A stretch of 64,000 nt of DNA, taken from Clostridium sp. CAG:417 (GTDB lineage Bacteria > Bacillota_I > Bacilli_A > RF39 > UBA660). Positions 54,054-63,768 of this stretch are shown here, in pieces (position 1 is the stretch's first letter; each line of letters begins with the position of its first letter). The position numbers and the translations under genes were made by a program. The DNA lies in NCBI GenBank assembly GCA_000432835.1, contig FR890375.1:124001-188000 (forward strand). The letters are read 5' to 3'. The notes below the pieces were generated by a model. The model saw only the letters and a list, made by a program, of their open reading frames with translations. It made no database searches and had not been told where the DNA came from.

Positions 54054-55172
54054 TTATTGATCTGATGATGATGATAATGTTACCTTTGTTTTATAATCTT
54101 TACCATTTCTATAATATGTAACCTCAATACTTTCTCCTGGTTTATATTTATATAATTCATATCTTAAATAGGCTGTATTTTGAACTTTTTCACCATTTAT
54201 TGCGATGATGATGTCTCCTTTTTTTAATTCTGACTTACTAGCACCTGAATTAGCTGCAATATTGGCTACTACAACACCACTTGTAATAGTGCTTGGAACA
54301 GATAGGTTATTTCTATATAGGGTTCCTGTATCTTTGGCATTAATCATACTTATTCCTAGTACTGGCCATTTAATACTATCTCCTTTTTCAAGTGAATCAA
54401 CGTGACTCATTGCATATTCTATAGGAATAGCAAAGCCCATACCCTCTATTTCCTCTTGTACTAATTTCATAGAGTTTATTCCAATAACTTCACCATTAAT
54501 ATTAAGAAGGGGTCCTCCACTGTTACCTGGGTTTATAGCGGCATCTGTTTGTAAAACTTTCATTACATAATCTTCTGTATTGGAATTGCTGACGCTTACT
54601 GAAACCATTCTATTTTTACCAGATAGAATTCCACTTGTTGCAGTACCTCTGTATTCATAACCCATTGGTGACCCAATAGTAAATACGGTATCTCCTACAT
54701 TAGATGTTGAAGAATCACCAATTATAGCGACACCTTTTACATCCGATTTATTTATTCTGATAATTGCTAAGTCTAAATACTCATCCCCACCTAAAATTTT
54801 ACCTTCTACTTCCTTGTCATCACTCATTACTAAAATGACTTTATCACTATTTTCAATTACATGTTGATTTGTCATAATATAACCATATTTATTATCAGTT
54901 TTATAAACAAAACCTGTTCCTGTTGATGCTTCAGTGTCTCCTTTGTAACTACTAATCATTACTACTGCGTCTTTTGCTTTTTCAACGGAATCACTTATAC
55001 TTGTTTTTTCAACAACTGTTTTTCCATTTTTTGTTATTGTTTTAGTTAACTCCAGCATTTCGCTCAATTTTGTATATTTGATTAAGACAAATGATATTAT
55101 GACACCTAAAACTGCTCCTAATATCACGAATAAAACTGTCTTTATATTAGAATTTTTTTTGCTTTTATCCAT
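54054..55172 (-). CDS. htrA: HtrA/DegP-like membrane-anchored serine protease
   Basis: 372 residues. One membrane helix (about 11-31) anchors it outside the cell. A trypsin-like domain has the triad H104 (TNQHVI), D134 (YLDLAI) and S218 (GNSGGPLL). A C-terminal PDZ domain follows (GVVVANIAANSGASKSELKKGD). HtrA degrades or refolds damaged exported proteins. Its start overlaps the end of the Abi_2 gene by 8 bp, so they may share a transcript. Confidence 0.96.
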   Translation of the reverse strand: MDKSKKNSNIKTVLFVILGAVLGVIISFVLIKYTKLSEMLELTKTITKNGKTVVEKTSISDSVEKAKDAVVMISSYKGDTEASTGTGFVYKTDNKYGYIMTNQHVIENSDKVILVMSDDKEVEGKILGGDEYLDLAIIRINKSDVKGVAIIGDSSTSNVGDTVFTIGSPMGYEYRGTATSGILSGKNRMVSVSVSNSNTEDYVMKVLQTDAAINPGNSGGPLLNINGEVIGINSMKLVQEEIEGMGFAIPIEYAMSHVDSLEKGDSIKWPVLGISMINAKDTGTLYRNNLSVPSTITSGVVVANIAANSGASKSELKKGDIIIAINGEKVQNTAYLRYELYKYKPGESIEVTYYRNGKDYKTKVTLSSSSDQ

Positions 55173-56118
55173 TTATTTTATTTCCCCTTTCAATGGTCAT
55201 TAATTCTTTCCAGTTTTTAGGAAAGCCCATTCTATTTAATACTTCACCAATTTTTATAACATTTAAATTATAATCTAAAGTGGTAATGGCATTATCTAGT
55301 TCAAGCATCATACTTTTGAACTCTTCTGGTTGAAGTAATTCTTTCATTATGATAATTAAAGCGAATAAGTCATCTTTACCATACTTATATTCACCATCCA
55401 CTTTTTCTATATTTAACATCTTATGATAAATTGTATCATCTATTTGTTTATGAGTTCTATTTTCATATAGAATATCCTCATGTGCACATAAATTACGATA
55501 ATTGGAAAGAATTGGCAGATATGTTACTAAATCATTTTTATCAACACCATAGACATCTGCTATGGCCTGCTGATCTTCGTCCTTTAGAACTGAATACATC
55601 TCACTTACTATACCAAACGATAAAACCTTAACTAAAATCCAAAGTGGTATATAACCATAATTATTCACATAATGGATTGTTGCTGTGTTTTCTCTACTAT
55701 TGCTTCTTATTTGACGCTTCATTTTTTTAATTAAATCATTTACTTGTCGCTTTTTTTCTGGACTAGTATTAAAATTTGATTCTTTCAAATAGTCTTTTTC
55801 CTTATAACCATACCTTTTGGATAACTGATATGATGATATTGATTTTAGATTATTTTCAATAATTAATAAGTTTTTGAACAAAATGTTTCTTAATCTTCTA
55901 TCAAATAAGAAAAGACTATATAATTCTTCAAAATGAGTTCCTGGTTTATATACCTTTTCTGTAATTGATTTTAAAAATAAATGTCTATACCCGCTAAGGA
56001 AAAAATAATTTTCACGTAACAAAACATTTTTGGCATAAGCTTTGTTTGTAATTATTAATCCCTTATATTTTAAGATTTCTATTTGTTCGTCAAGGTTTTT
56101 AAATTGTTTCTGTATCAT
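55165..56118 (-). CDS. Abi_2 family abortive-infection-like protein (HEPN)
   Basis: About 317 residues from MIQKQFKNLDEQI (AGGTGAG upstream). Abi_2/AbiF-type landmarks: FKNLDEQIEILKYKGLII, LLRENYFFLSGYRH, FDRRLRNILFKNLLIIENNLKS, YGYIPLWILVKVLSFG and the RNase-like RNLCAHE motif (R-x4-H). Known relatives block phage growth by RNA attack or other means. Placement just before htrA in a core region, not in an island, is unusual. The C-terminal extension with MGFPKNWKELM is common in the family. Confidence 0.9.
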   Translation of the reverse strand: MIQKQFKNLDEQIEILKYKGLIITNKAYAKNVLLRENYFFLSGYRHLFLKSITEKVYKPGTHFEELYSLFLFDRRLRNILFKNLLIIENNLKSISSYQLSKRYGYKEKDYLKESNFNTSPEKKRQVNDLIKKMKRQIRSNSRENTATIHYVNNYGYIPLWILVKVLSFGIVSEMYSVLKDEDQQAIADVYGVDKNDLVTYLPILSNYRNLCAHEDILYENRTHKQIDDTIYHKMLNIEKVDGEYKYGKDDLFALIIIMKELLQPEEFKSMMLELDNAITTLDYNLNVIKIGEVLNRMGFPKNWKELMTIERGNKING

Positions 56119-56211
56119 AATCTCACCTATTGTAATTATAACATATTTTTTATAAGATAAATATGAAAATGTCTTATTTATTAGCAATATATTTTTAGTG
56201 AGGTGAATTTT

Positions 56212-57189
56212 ATGCCAGCAACTGCTACACACGCTATTTTTGCAATGGATGTTTATAATGAATTACCTAATAAAATAAAAAAATTAATAGATAAAAATAC
56301 ATTTCAGTATAAAATGTTTTCACAATCTACTGATCCTTTAATGTTTTATAATATAGAGAGTTTAAAGCCAGGTAAAAAGATAAGAGAATTACAACATACT
56401 TTTCATACGTCTAAATCGAGGTCATTTTTTATTACCTTAGTAGAGTATATTGAAAGAAATAAATTATATGATAATTCTTATGTAATGGTGTTTTTATATG
56501 GTTTCATTTGCCATTATGTACTTGATAGTAATGTTCATCCTTTTGTTTTTTATAAAACAGGATTATTTGATAAAAAAGACAAAAATAGTTATAAATATAA
56601 CAACTTGCATGCTTTTATGGAAACTTATTTTGATAATTATATGATAAAAGAAAAACTATTCATGGATCCTTTTAAATTTAGAATTGATAAGTTTTGTTTT
56701 GATAATACTAAATTTAATAATGAACTTAATAAATGTATTGATTATGTTTTCAGAGAAGTTTTTCATGTAGATAATATGCACAAAATCTACTTTGATTCTC
56801 TTAAACAAATGAAGGGATTTATTAGAAGATATAGATTTGATAAAACAGGCATTAAAAGTTTTGGATATAAATGTATTGATAAAATTACTCCGAGGAGCGT
56901 GTTTAGATTTGAAGCTTTATCATATCATTACAAGACAAAAAGAGAAGAATATTTTTTTAATACCAGACATGAAATTTGGTTTAATCCATGTGATAAAAAT
57001 ATTTTTAGTTATGAATCGTTTGATGATTTATATAAAAAATCTATACTTGAAGCAAGAGATATTATTATTAAACTAGATATGTATTTTAAATCTAAAAAAG
57101 TGAATTTATGTGACATTTTTTTAAATAAAAGCTACTTAACGGGATTAGATTGCGATGGAAAAAATACTTTAAAATTCTTTTATTTTTAG
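56212..57189 (+). CDS. Zinc-dependent phospholipase C-like protein
   Basis: About 325 residues from MPATATHAIFAMD (GAGGTGA upstream, preferred over an in-frame GTG). The metal-binding histidine motifs of the PLC/nuclease P1 fold are visible: ATATHAIFAMDVYNEL, QHTFHTS, GFICHYVLDSNVHPFVFY, and LHAFMETYFDNYM. There is no signal peptide. Such cytoplasmic or unsecreted relatives in Firmicutes are common and uncharacterised. Transcribed divergently from the Abi_2 gene and followed 44 bp later by the SpoIID-like gene. Confidence 0.8.
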   Translation: MPATATHAIFAMDVYNELPNKIKKLIDKNTFQYKMFSQSTDPLMFYNIESLKPGKKIRELQHTFHTSKSRSFFITLVEYIERNKLYDNSYVMVFLYGFICHYVLDSNVHPFVFYKTGLFDKKDKNSYKYNNLHAFMETYFDNYMIKEKLFMDPFKFRIDKFCFDNTKFNNELNKCIDYVFREVFHVDNMHKIYFDSLKQMKGFIRRYRFDKTGIKSFGYKCIDKITPRSVFRFEALSYHYKTKREEYFFNTRHEIWFNPCDKNIFSYESFDDLYKKSILEARDIIIKLDMYFKSKKVNLCDIFLNKSYLTGLDCDGKNTLKFFYF

Positions 57190-57233
57190 TATAGTAAGTA
57201 TATATTTGAACATAATACTGTTAGGTGAATATT

Positions 57234-58286
57234 ATGTTTTATAGATATGAAATTAAAAAACATGGTGGTAGAGATGTACTTTATTTATATATGAGCATGG
57301 GCGAAGAGGAATCAAACGAATTTGTTAATAGAGATAATGTTAGTATAGAAGAGCGAATTAAGCGATTTATAAATCAAAACAATATTAATTATTCCAATGG
57401 TCCAGTTTATTTAGTAATGAACGGAATAGTAGTAAAGAGTATGGACATAAGTAATAGAAAAGTAAATGTTGAAACATTAGATGAAGAAATACCTTATACG
57501 AATAATAAATTTATTGTAAGAGTCAAAAATGAATATGAAACTATTAGTATGAAATTAAGCGATTATTTATTAGGATTAATGCTTACAAATGTAAACTATG
57601 ATTTCGATATCGAAGTTTTAAAAAGTGTTGCTATTCTATACCGAACTTATGCATATAAACAAATGGGAAAAATTGGATATATAGAAATAGATGATCACTT
57701 CGCTAAATTTAGAAATATTTCATATTACAAATTATTATGGTTTAAAGATTATGATAAAATTAGTAAGAATATGCTTAGAGCTATAAATGAAACTGAATGT
57801 ATGTTTATAACATATAATAATATTTTTATAAAACCTTATATACATAATACTAATAATGGTAATACCGATGTTCTTCCTAATGTTGAATATCTTGTTAAGG
57901 TACCAAGTTTGTGGGATTTAACCTCTTCAATGTATTTAAATATTACAAGATATACTGTGGAGAAGGTGGCTCAATTATTAAATTTAGACAAAGATGATTT
58001 ATTTGGCATAAAAATATTGGATTTAACTGAGGGTGGATGTATCAATAAAGTTAAAGTAGGTTATACCATATTTGATGGTGAGGAGTTTAGACAAAATTTA
58101 AATCTCCCATCAAAAGACATGACAATTTTAATTGACGATAAATATATAACTTTTGTCAATAGAGGTCATGGCGATAATTTGGGGCTTTCACTGAACGGCT
58201 CTGCTGAACTTGCTAAGGCAGGATGTAATTATTTACAAATACTTAATTATTATTTTCCGACTTGTAAAATTAAAAAATATATATAA
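57234..58286 (+). CDS. SpoIID/LytB-like protein, probable inactive variant
   Basis: About 350 residues from MFYRYEIKKHGG (AGGTG upstream). The SpoIID pattern is present: KLSDYLLGLML...EVLKSVAILYRTYAYKQMG and the C-terminal NRGHGDNLGLSLNGSAELAK followed by YLQILNYYFPTCKI. SpoIID trims denuded glycan during engulfment. The usual catalytic glutamate of the LxxYLxGVVxxEM segment appears to be replaced (residues read LTNVNY). There is no signal peptide, so it may be a non-catalytic or cytoplasmic relative. Bidirectional terminator follows. Confidence 0.75.
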   Translation: MFYRYEIKKHGGRDVLYLYMSMGEEESNEFVNRDNVSIEERIKRFINQNNINYSNGPVYLVMNGIVVKSMDISNRKVNVETLDEEIPYTNNKFIVRVKNEYETISMKLSDYLLGLMLTNVNYDFDIEVLKSVAILYRTYAYKQMGKIGYIEIDDHFAKFRNISYYKLLWFKDYDKISKNMLRAINETECMFITYNNIFIKPYIHNTNNGNTDVLPNVEYLVKVPSLWDLTSSMYLNITRYTVEKVAQLLNLDKDDLFGIKILDLTEGGCINKVKVGYTIFDGEEFRQNLNLPSKDMTILIDDKYITFVNRGHGDNLGLSLNGSAELAKAGCNYLQILNYYFPTCKIKKYI

Positions 58287-58287
58287 A

Positions 58288-58314
58288 AAAACTTCAGAGT
58301 ATAAACTGAAGTTT
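58288..58314. terminator. Bidirectional terminator between spoIID-like gene and type VII cluster
   Basis: AAACTTCAG/CTGAAGTTT stem, loop AGTATAAA, with A/T runs on both sides; it serves two convergent transcripts. Confidence 0.85.
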
Positions 58315-58557
58315 TTATGCATTATTTTGTTTGATACGTTCAATAACAATATCAGCATCTTTATTTAAAAGAATGTTATCTTTTAGATTAGCAATATATT
58401 TATCAATATCTGAGCAAAAATGAAGCATTTTTTCTGTTCTTGATGAAATATTATTATTATCTTGATAGCTATTTAAGACACTACGAATATTTTCTGAAGA
58501 GCTTGCCATGATAGTTATTAGATTTTCTATTTCTTCATAACTTAAATTTCCTATCAT
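58315..58557 (-). CDS. Small type VII-associated helical protein
   Basis: 80 residues, predicted two helices with a middle turn (MIGNLSYEEIENLITIMASS; VLNSYQDNNNISSRTEKM; DIDKYIANLKDNIL). The length and helical hairpin layout match EsxA-like (WXG100) substrates, but there is no WxG turn; NNNISS occupies that place. It is the last gene of the cluster with EssC and the EsaB-like protein. A substrate or chaperone role is likely. Confidence 0.65.
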   Translation of the reverse strand: MIGNLSYEEIENLITIMASSSENIRSVLNSYQDNNNISSRTEKMLHFCSDIDKYIANLKDNILLNKDADIVIERIKQNNA

Positions 58558-58754
58558 TTATCACTCGCTCCTTCTACAGTATTTTGTTGCATGTCCTCTT
58601 GTATTAGTCTTGCAAAACTGATAGCTGATTCTTTATATTCGTTTAAATTACTAATATTGTTTGAGTTTTCCTGGTTATTAAGCCCTGTATCCAATTTTTC
58701 TAGACAAGCAAATATATTATTAACCGCTGTCGTATATATTTCTAGATTATTCAT
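58554..58754 (-). CDS. Small type VII-associated helical protein
   Basis: 66 residues. MNNLEIYTTAVNNIFACLEK and NLNEYKESAISFARLIQEDM are helical with a turn NNQENSNN and no WxG. It overlaps the next gene by 4 bp. With its neighbour it could form the heterodimer that the EssC ATPase exports, or an LXG-partner pair as seen in Firmicute T7SSb loci. Confidence 0.6.
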   Translation of the reverse strand: MNNLEIYTTAVNNIFACLEKLDTGLNNQENSNNISNLNEYKESAISFARLIQEDMQQNTVEGASDK

Positions 58755-58765
58755 ATCACTTTCTC

Positions 58766-59020
58766 CTATAATAAAACTACTCTGGAACCATTTTTTAGAT
58801 CAGTATCTTTAACTAATAGTTGAACATCATATACTTTACCAGTTTCTTTACTGTAAAGATTGGTATCTTCCGCAAGCACATAACCATTATCATTTTGTTC
58901 ACTAATACATTTTTCTAAAAGTTGTTTTATAGTACCAACACGCTTATTAATTGGAATGAATATGTCATATTCTTCTTCAATTAATGGTATATATAATCTT
59001 ATTAATATTTTATTGTTCAT
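58766..59020 (-). CDS. EsaB/YukD ubiquitin-like protein
   Basis: About 84 residues from MNNKILIRLYIPLIE (AAGGTGATAAAG upstream). Ubiquitin-like beta-grasp pattern: ILIRLYIPLIEEEYDIFIPI, VGTIKQLLEKCIS, and YDVQLLVKDTDLKNGSRVVLL. EsaB/YukD is a cytoplasmic component or regulator of type VIIb secretion. It overlaps the 3' end of essC by about 11 bp, as expected in a secretion operon. Confidence 0.85.
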   Translation of the reverse strand: MNNKILIRLYIPLIEEEYDIFIPINKRVGTIKQLLEKCISEQNDNGYVLAEDTNLYSKETGKVYDVQLLVKDTDLKNGSRVVLL

Positions 59021-62000
59021 CTTTATCACCTTCTAGTAATTTAATAATATATGGCTTACCTTTATCTACGTATACTCCAAAACCTAGTTTTAATTCTTCT
59101 CTTAATTCACGTGGAGAAACAGATAATTTTAGAGCATATTGATCTAGAACGCCACTTCCTAACCAAACTCCATTACTAGGATCGACTGCAGCTTTATACC
59201 ATGTTTCGAAGGCCTGTTGTTTTAATTTATCAGAATTGTCAATTAATACTATATGATATGTACCTAAATCCTTTATCATTGATAGAGCTTTTGTAAATTC
59301 CATTTTTTTGTCTTGAGAAATACGAGATAATAATTCATTAATACCTATTATAATAATTGTTTTATGACTCTTATCACTTAAACTACTGCGTTCATAATTA
59401 TTATTAGTATATATTTGATATTCATCTGACATCTCTTGTAATATAGGGTTTAATGCATCTTCATAATTTTTTGTTACAAGGGTAGTATTTTCTAAAGCAT
59501 TATCTATTATATCATAGGTATCAAAAACAAATATTTCTTCATTTTTAATATAAGTAAATGTTTTATATAAATTTTTAATAAAGCTACTATATTCTGATAT
59601 ATCATTACTACTAACAATTGATGTATAATTTTTTAAAGTATTTAGAATTGCAATATTTAGACTTTCTTTAAATATACCTACTGGTACACTTTCTAAGTTT
59701 CCTAAAGCATTGGATACCGTTTCGTGTGTAACAACACTTGGTAAAACCGGTATACTTGGGGCTTTATCTGTAAATATGTCATTTAATTTTTTACTTATAA
59801 CTCTAATATATTCATTCATCTTTTCGTGTTGATATGGATAAGCTGTTTGGAATTCATATATGTCATCTCGTGATACTAAACCACGGCCATAAATTTTAGA
59901 TGGATATTTCTTCTGAACATTTCCTAAAATAGACGAATAGTCACCTGTATCATTAAATTGTAGTACTATATTTTGTTTAAAGTTTTGTCTTAATTTATAA
60001 CGAAGTGTATTAGTATTGTTAGCCGTTACTATGAAAACAATACCGTATTTAGCACCTTCTCTTGTTAAAATATTAAAATCTTCTTCATGATCCTCATAAC
60101 TTTCAACATAGGAGTCATAATTATTTATAATTACTATTAACATTGGTAAAGTTTTTCCACTGTGTTTACAATAAAACTCAAAGTCACCATTATAATCAAC
60201 AAATAATTTTTTTCGGTTATCTAACTCATATAACAATTTTTTATATAAGTTATTAACCTTTTCTTCTTGAGAGGATAAAATTACATCACCTACTTGCGGA
60301 GCGTTGTTATATGCTCTTAATGTTTCCCCTCCAAAATCTAGGATATAGAAATTTACTTCTGATGGTGTATGATCAACAATAGTTGAGTAAATTAGGGTTG
60401 TTAAGAGTAACTCTTTTCCATTACCAGCTGAACCATAAATAATGGTGTTTCCGTCAGCACTAAGTGATAATGTTAAAATATCTTGTCTTTGATTATTTGG
60501 ATCATCTAGTTCACCAATAATAGGATTAATTACGCCTTTTTCAGGTAAATAATTATATTTTTGTCGTAGTTTTTCTACATAAATAAATTCTGGAATTTTA
60601 TCTAACCATAGTTGTTTTACGGATATATGTCGTTCATCTGAAACTTTTATAAGGTATTTAATAATATTGGTAATCTCTTCACCTTGTGGTTTTACATCCA
60701 AATCTTTTTTTATTGTATCTAGACTCTTTACTACATTACCAACATTATCAACTATATTGATTGTTTCATCTATCTTTTTCTTTCTCTTTTCTGTAGGATA
60801 GTACTTTGCTCCTGTCCATGCTGATTGACCTAAAGCAAATAACTCATTATAACCAACTTGTAAATAGAACCTACCTGTTTCTTTTAAAGAGGCAGCATCT
60901 GGACATTTTATCATATCCATACTGTCTGATTTATCTTGAACTTTTAAACATACTCTAAATTTTGAGTTGGACCATATTTGATCATCAACTACACCGGCTG
61001 GTTTTTGGGTGGCAAGAATCAAATGCACTCCTAAACTACGTCCGATACGGGCTGTAGAAATTAATTGATCCATAAATTCTGGTTGTTGGCTCTTTAGTTC
61101 GGCAAACTCATCTGAAATTATAAATAAATGAGTAACTGGTTCTTGGACTAGTCCTTCTCTGAAGAGGCGTTGATACTTATAGATATCTATGGTACTTTCA
61201 TTTAATGCATCTCTTGCATCATTAAATATTCTTTGTCTTCTACGTAATTCACTTTGAATAGATGATAAAGCCCTGTTCATTTCAACTGTATCAAGGTTTG
61301 TAATACTACCGGCTAAGTGTGGTAACTTCATTCCAGTTTCTTTATTTTGGAAGGCCCCCGCTAATCCTCCACCTTTATAATCGATTAAAATAAAACTGAC
61401 TTCATCTGGGCTATAATTAATAGCCATTGATAGAATATAAGTAATAATAAATTCAGATTTTCCGGATCCTGTCATTCCGGCTATTAAACCATGTGGACCA
61501 TAGAACTTTTCATGTAAGTCTAGTTTAAATAATTCACGGTTTTTATCAACTCCTATTGGAGCTTGTAGAGATTTTGTAGGATCATTGTTTTTCCAACGAT
61601 TAGTGATATTTAATTGTTCAACTTTACCAACATCATACATTTCTAAGAAACTAATCATAGTTGGTAAATTACTATTTTCTTTAGCTATTTCTATTGGAAT
61701 ATTAAATAGTGTTTCACTGCATTTATACATATCAATTTCTGTGTTATAATCCGCTACAAATTCTTTTTGTTTATTAGAAACTAACTCATTTTCAAATAAG
61801 CCTGACATTTTGTCTCCAATACTTATAAAACTGTGACACTCATTAGGTAGATTTGTAATACGATTATTAATGATCATCAAGCTGTACCCAATATTAATCT
61901 CTTGATTACAAACATCTTTAATAATTTCTAATTCACGAATTGCTTTAAAGTTATCACTTATTATTAAGTAATATGGTTTATGATATAAGTAATTGGAATT

Positions 62001-63623
62001 ATCTAATTCTCTTGTTCCATCTTTAAATTTACGGGCTTGGAACTCTTGCTCTAAGTGGAGAGATAGTTCTTTTGCTTCATCTTGATTAGTTGCAAAATAA
62101 CGTATTGTTTTAGAGTTATTCCAACAATGAGGTAAAACTTTTAAATAATCCCAGCGATTAGCGTTTTTTTCGTTGGTAAATAATATTATTTTTAAATCTT
62201 CATAACTATGAAATGTCATTATTTGGAGTAGTAGCCCATCTATAAAACTATTTTTTTGAGCTCCTTCTCCTATAATGGCCGTAATATTATGATTAATTAA
62301 AGAAAAGTTTATTGGTACATTTTCTAACTCTTTTGACTCTCTACCTAATGAGAAAACTAGTTCTTGAAGATTATCGTCCTCTAAGGTAAATCTTTCTTCC
62401 GGATAATTTACTTTTCCATTAAAGTTAATATTTCCTATGCCTATGCGTAGATTTAGAAAGTCACTTTGATCAATTTCTCTTTCCCATAAATTTCTTTTTC
62501 TATTTAATACTATTTTGGCACATTCATCTAAAGTAATATTATTTTCAAGTAGAGCCTGTTTTTGCTTTTCCATTTCGTTTTTTATAGTTTGTCTTTTTTC
62601 TTCAATATATTCTGTATATTTTTGTTGACGTAACTCTTCCTTTTTCTTTTGTTGTTTTTTCTGATATCTTTTATTCATTAGTGGTAAGAGTATCATTGCA
62701 AGCAGCATTGCGAAACAAGTAATAAGGGTGGGAAGTGATGACTTTATGGTAGAGTTTCCCGCTACTAGGTTTGACACAGAAGTGTATCCTGTCATGAGCG
62801 ATGTCATTCCCATACAAATCATTGGTGCGATTACATATATTATAGGGGTATCATCTTGTTGTTGCTTAGCTGGTGGGGCATCTATGTTAATGTCTACTTG
62901 TTCTATTCCAGCTTTGAAACGAGGAGACCTAAAAAAATAATCTTCTTCCTTGAAAAATTCTACATTTTCCTCTAAAACGTTATCATCATTAATTATTGGT
63001 TGAACAAGTGGAGTTACAGGTAAGAAAAAGGAGGGAGCTACCTTTACTAACTTTCCTATATTGTTAATAATAATAGTATTATCAAGAACTATTATTTTAA
63101 GTCCCATAATGAATATGATATCTCCGTGGTCAAGATGTTTTTTTTGAGTCAATTCATTATTTACGTAAGTTCCATACTTGCTTCCCAAATCTTCAATGTA
63201 CCAGTTTGAATTACTATAAGTTAGGACCGCTTGGGCTTTTGAAACTAGCGGATAATTATAACTTATTTGACAATCAGGACTATTACCAATTATAACTTGG
63301 CAATCACCTTTAACCTTTAATTTGCTAATGGATGCATCTACTGATGGTGAACAATATAATAAAATATAACTATTGTCAGAATTAATACGTAGAAAATATA
63401 GAGAATATTCCCTAAGGATAACCGAATCTAACTCTTGATTATTTACAACAATTTTTGTTTCAAAATTACTTTTTAGGCGCCATGCCCCATCATCTTCTTC
63501 TACATTAACCAAGTTTCTAACATTACCTAGATTATCTAAATCGGTAATCCAGTAGTTTCCTTGAACTGTAGTAGGGAGATGAAAATTATAAATTTTTGTC
63601 CTTTTTATCAATCTAATAATCAT
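59010..63623 (-). CDS. essC: Type VIIb secretion ATPase EssC (FtsK/SpoIIIE family)
   Basis: 1537 residues, the full length of EssC. N-terminal FHA-like domains (phosphothreonine fold; YPLVSKAQAVLTY, EDLGSKYGTYVNNE at about 120-155), two membrane helices (about 270-310, MICMGMTSLMTGYTS and LITCFAMLLAMILLPL), then three FtsK-type ATPase domains: GLIAGMTGSGKSEFI (about 710-725) with ILIDYKGGG, GSAGNGKELLLTTL (about 1060), and a third, degenerate one at the C-terminus. It powers export of small helical substrates across the membrane. The usual esaA, essA and essB lie outside the window or are absent. Confidence 0.96.
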   Translation of the reverse strand: MIIRLIKRTKIYNFHLPTTVQGNYWITDLDNLGNVRNLVNVEEDDGAWRLKSNFETKIVVNNQELDSVILREYSLYFLRINSDNSYILLYCSPSVDASISKLKVKGDCQVIIGNSPDCQISYNYPLVSKAQAVLTYSNSNWYIEDLGSKYGTYVNNELTQKKHLDHGDIIFIMGLKIIVLDNTIIINNIGKLVKVAPSFFLPVTPLVQPIINDDNVLEENVEFFKEEDYFFRSPRFKAGIEQVDINIDAPPAKQQQDDTPIIYVIAPMICMGMTSLMTGYTSVSNLVAGNSTIKSSLPTLITCFAMLLAMILLPLMNKRYQKKQQKKKEELRQQKYTEYIEEKRQTIKNEMEKQKQALLENNITLDECAKIVLNRKRNLWEREIDQSDFLNLRIGIGNINFNGKVNYPEERFTLEDDNLQELVFSLGRESKELENVPINFSLINHNITAIIGEGAQKNSFIDGLLLQIMTFHSYEDLKIILFTNEKNANRWDYLKVLPHCWNNSKTIRYFATNQDEAKELSLHLEQEFQARKFKDGTRELDNSNYLYHKPYYLIISDNFKAIRELEIIKDVCNQEINIGYSLMIINNRITNLPNECHSFISIGDKMSGLFENELVSNKQKEFVADYNTEIDMYKCSETLFNIPIEIAKENSNLPTMISFLEMYDVGKVEQLNITNRWKNNDPTKSLQAPIGVDKNRELFKLDLHEKFYGPHGLIAGMTGSGKSEFIITYILSMAINYSPDEVSFILIDYKGGGLAGAFQNKETGMKLPHLAGSITNLDTVEMNRALSSIQSELRRRQRIFNDARDALNESTIDIYKYQRLFREGLVQEPVTHLFIISDEFAELKSQQPEFMDQLISTARIGRSLGVHLILATQKPAGVVDDQIWSNSKFRVCLKVQDKSDSMDMIKCPDAASLKETGRFYLQVGYNELFALGQSAWTGAKYYPTEKRKKKIDETINIVDNVGNVVKSLDTIKKDLDVKPQGEEITNIIKYLIKVSDERHISVKQLWLDKIPEFIYVEKLRQKYNYLPEKGVINPIIGELDDPNNQRQDILTLSLSADGNTIIYGSAGNGKELLLTTLIYSTIVDHTPSEVNFYILDFGGETLRAYNNAPQVGDVILSSQEEKVNNLYKKLLYELDNRKKLFVDYNGDFEFYCKHSGKTLPMLIVIINNYDSYVESYEDHEEDFNILTREGAKYGIVFIVTANNTNTLRYKLRQNFKQNIVLQFNDTGDYSSILGNVQKKYPSKIYGRGLVSRDDIYEFQTAYPYQHEKMNEYIRVISKKLNDIFTDKAPSIPVLPSVVTHETVSNALGNLESVPVGIFKESLNIAILNTLKNYTSIVSSNDISEYSSFIKNLYKTFTYIKNEEIFVFDTYDIIDNALENTTLVTKNYEDALNPILQEMSDEYQIYTNNNYERSSLSDKSHKTIIIIGINELLSRISQDKKMEFTKALSMIKDLGTYHIVLIDNSDKLKQQAFETWYKAAVDPSNGVWLGSGVLDQYALKLSVSPRELREELKLGFGVYVDKGKPYIIKLLEGDKDEQ

Positions 63624-63705
63624 ATTTATTACCCCATATTCTCTTATTGTTACTATATCATATTAATTATATCTTTTTTATTTGTTTTTAGCAAGGTATA
63701 AAGGA

Positions 63706-63745
63706 AAAAAGAAAAGCCTATAATTATTTGTTATAGACTAATCTT
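63706..63745 (-). terminator. Terminator of the gene at the window edge
   Basis: AGTCTATAA/TTATAGGCT stem (one G-T pair) with a CAAATAA loop and TTTTCTTTTTT on the minus strand, just after the stop at 63769. Confidence 0.75.
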
Positions 63746-63768
63746 TCTTTTTTTTATAATCAAAATGC

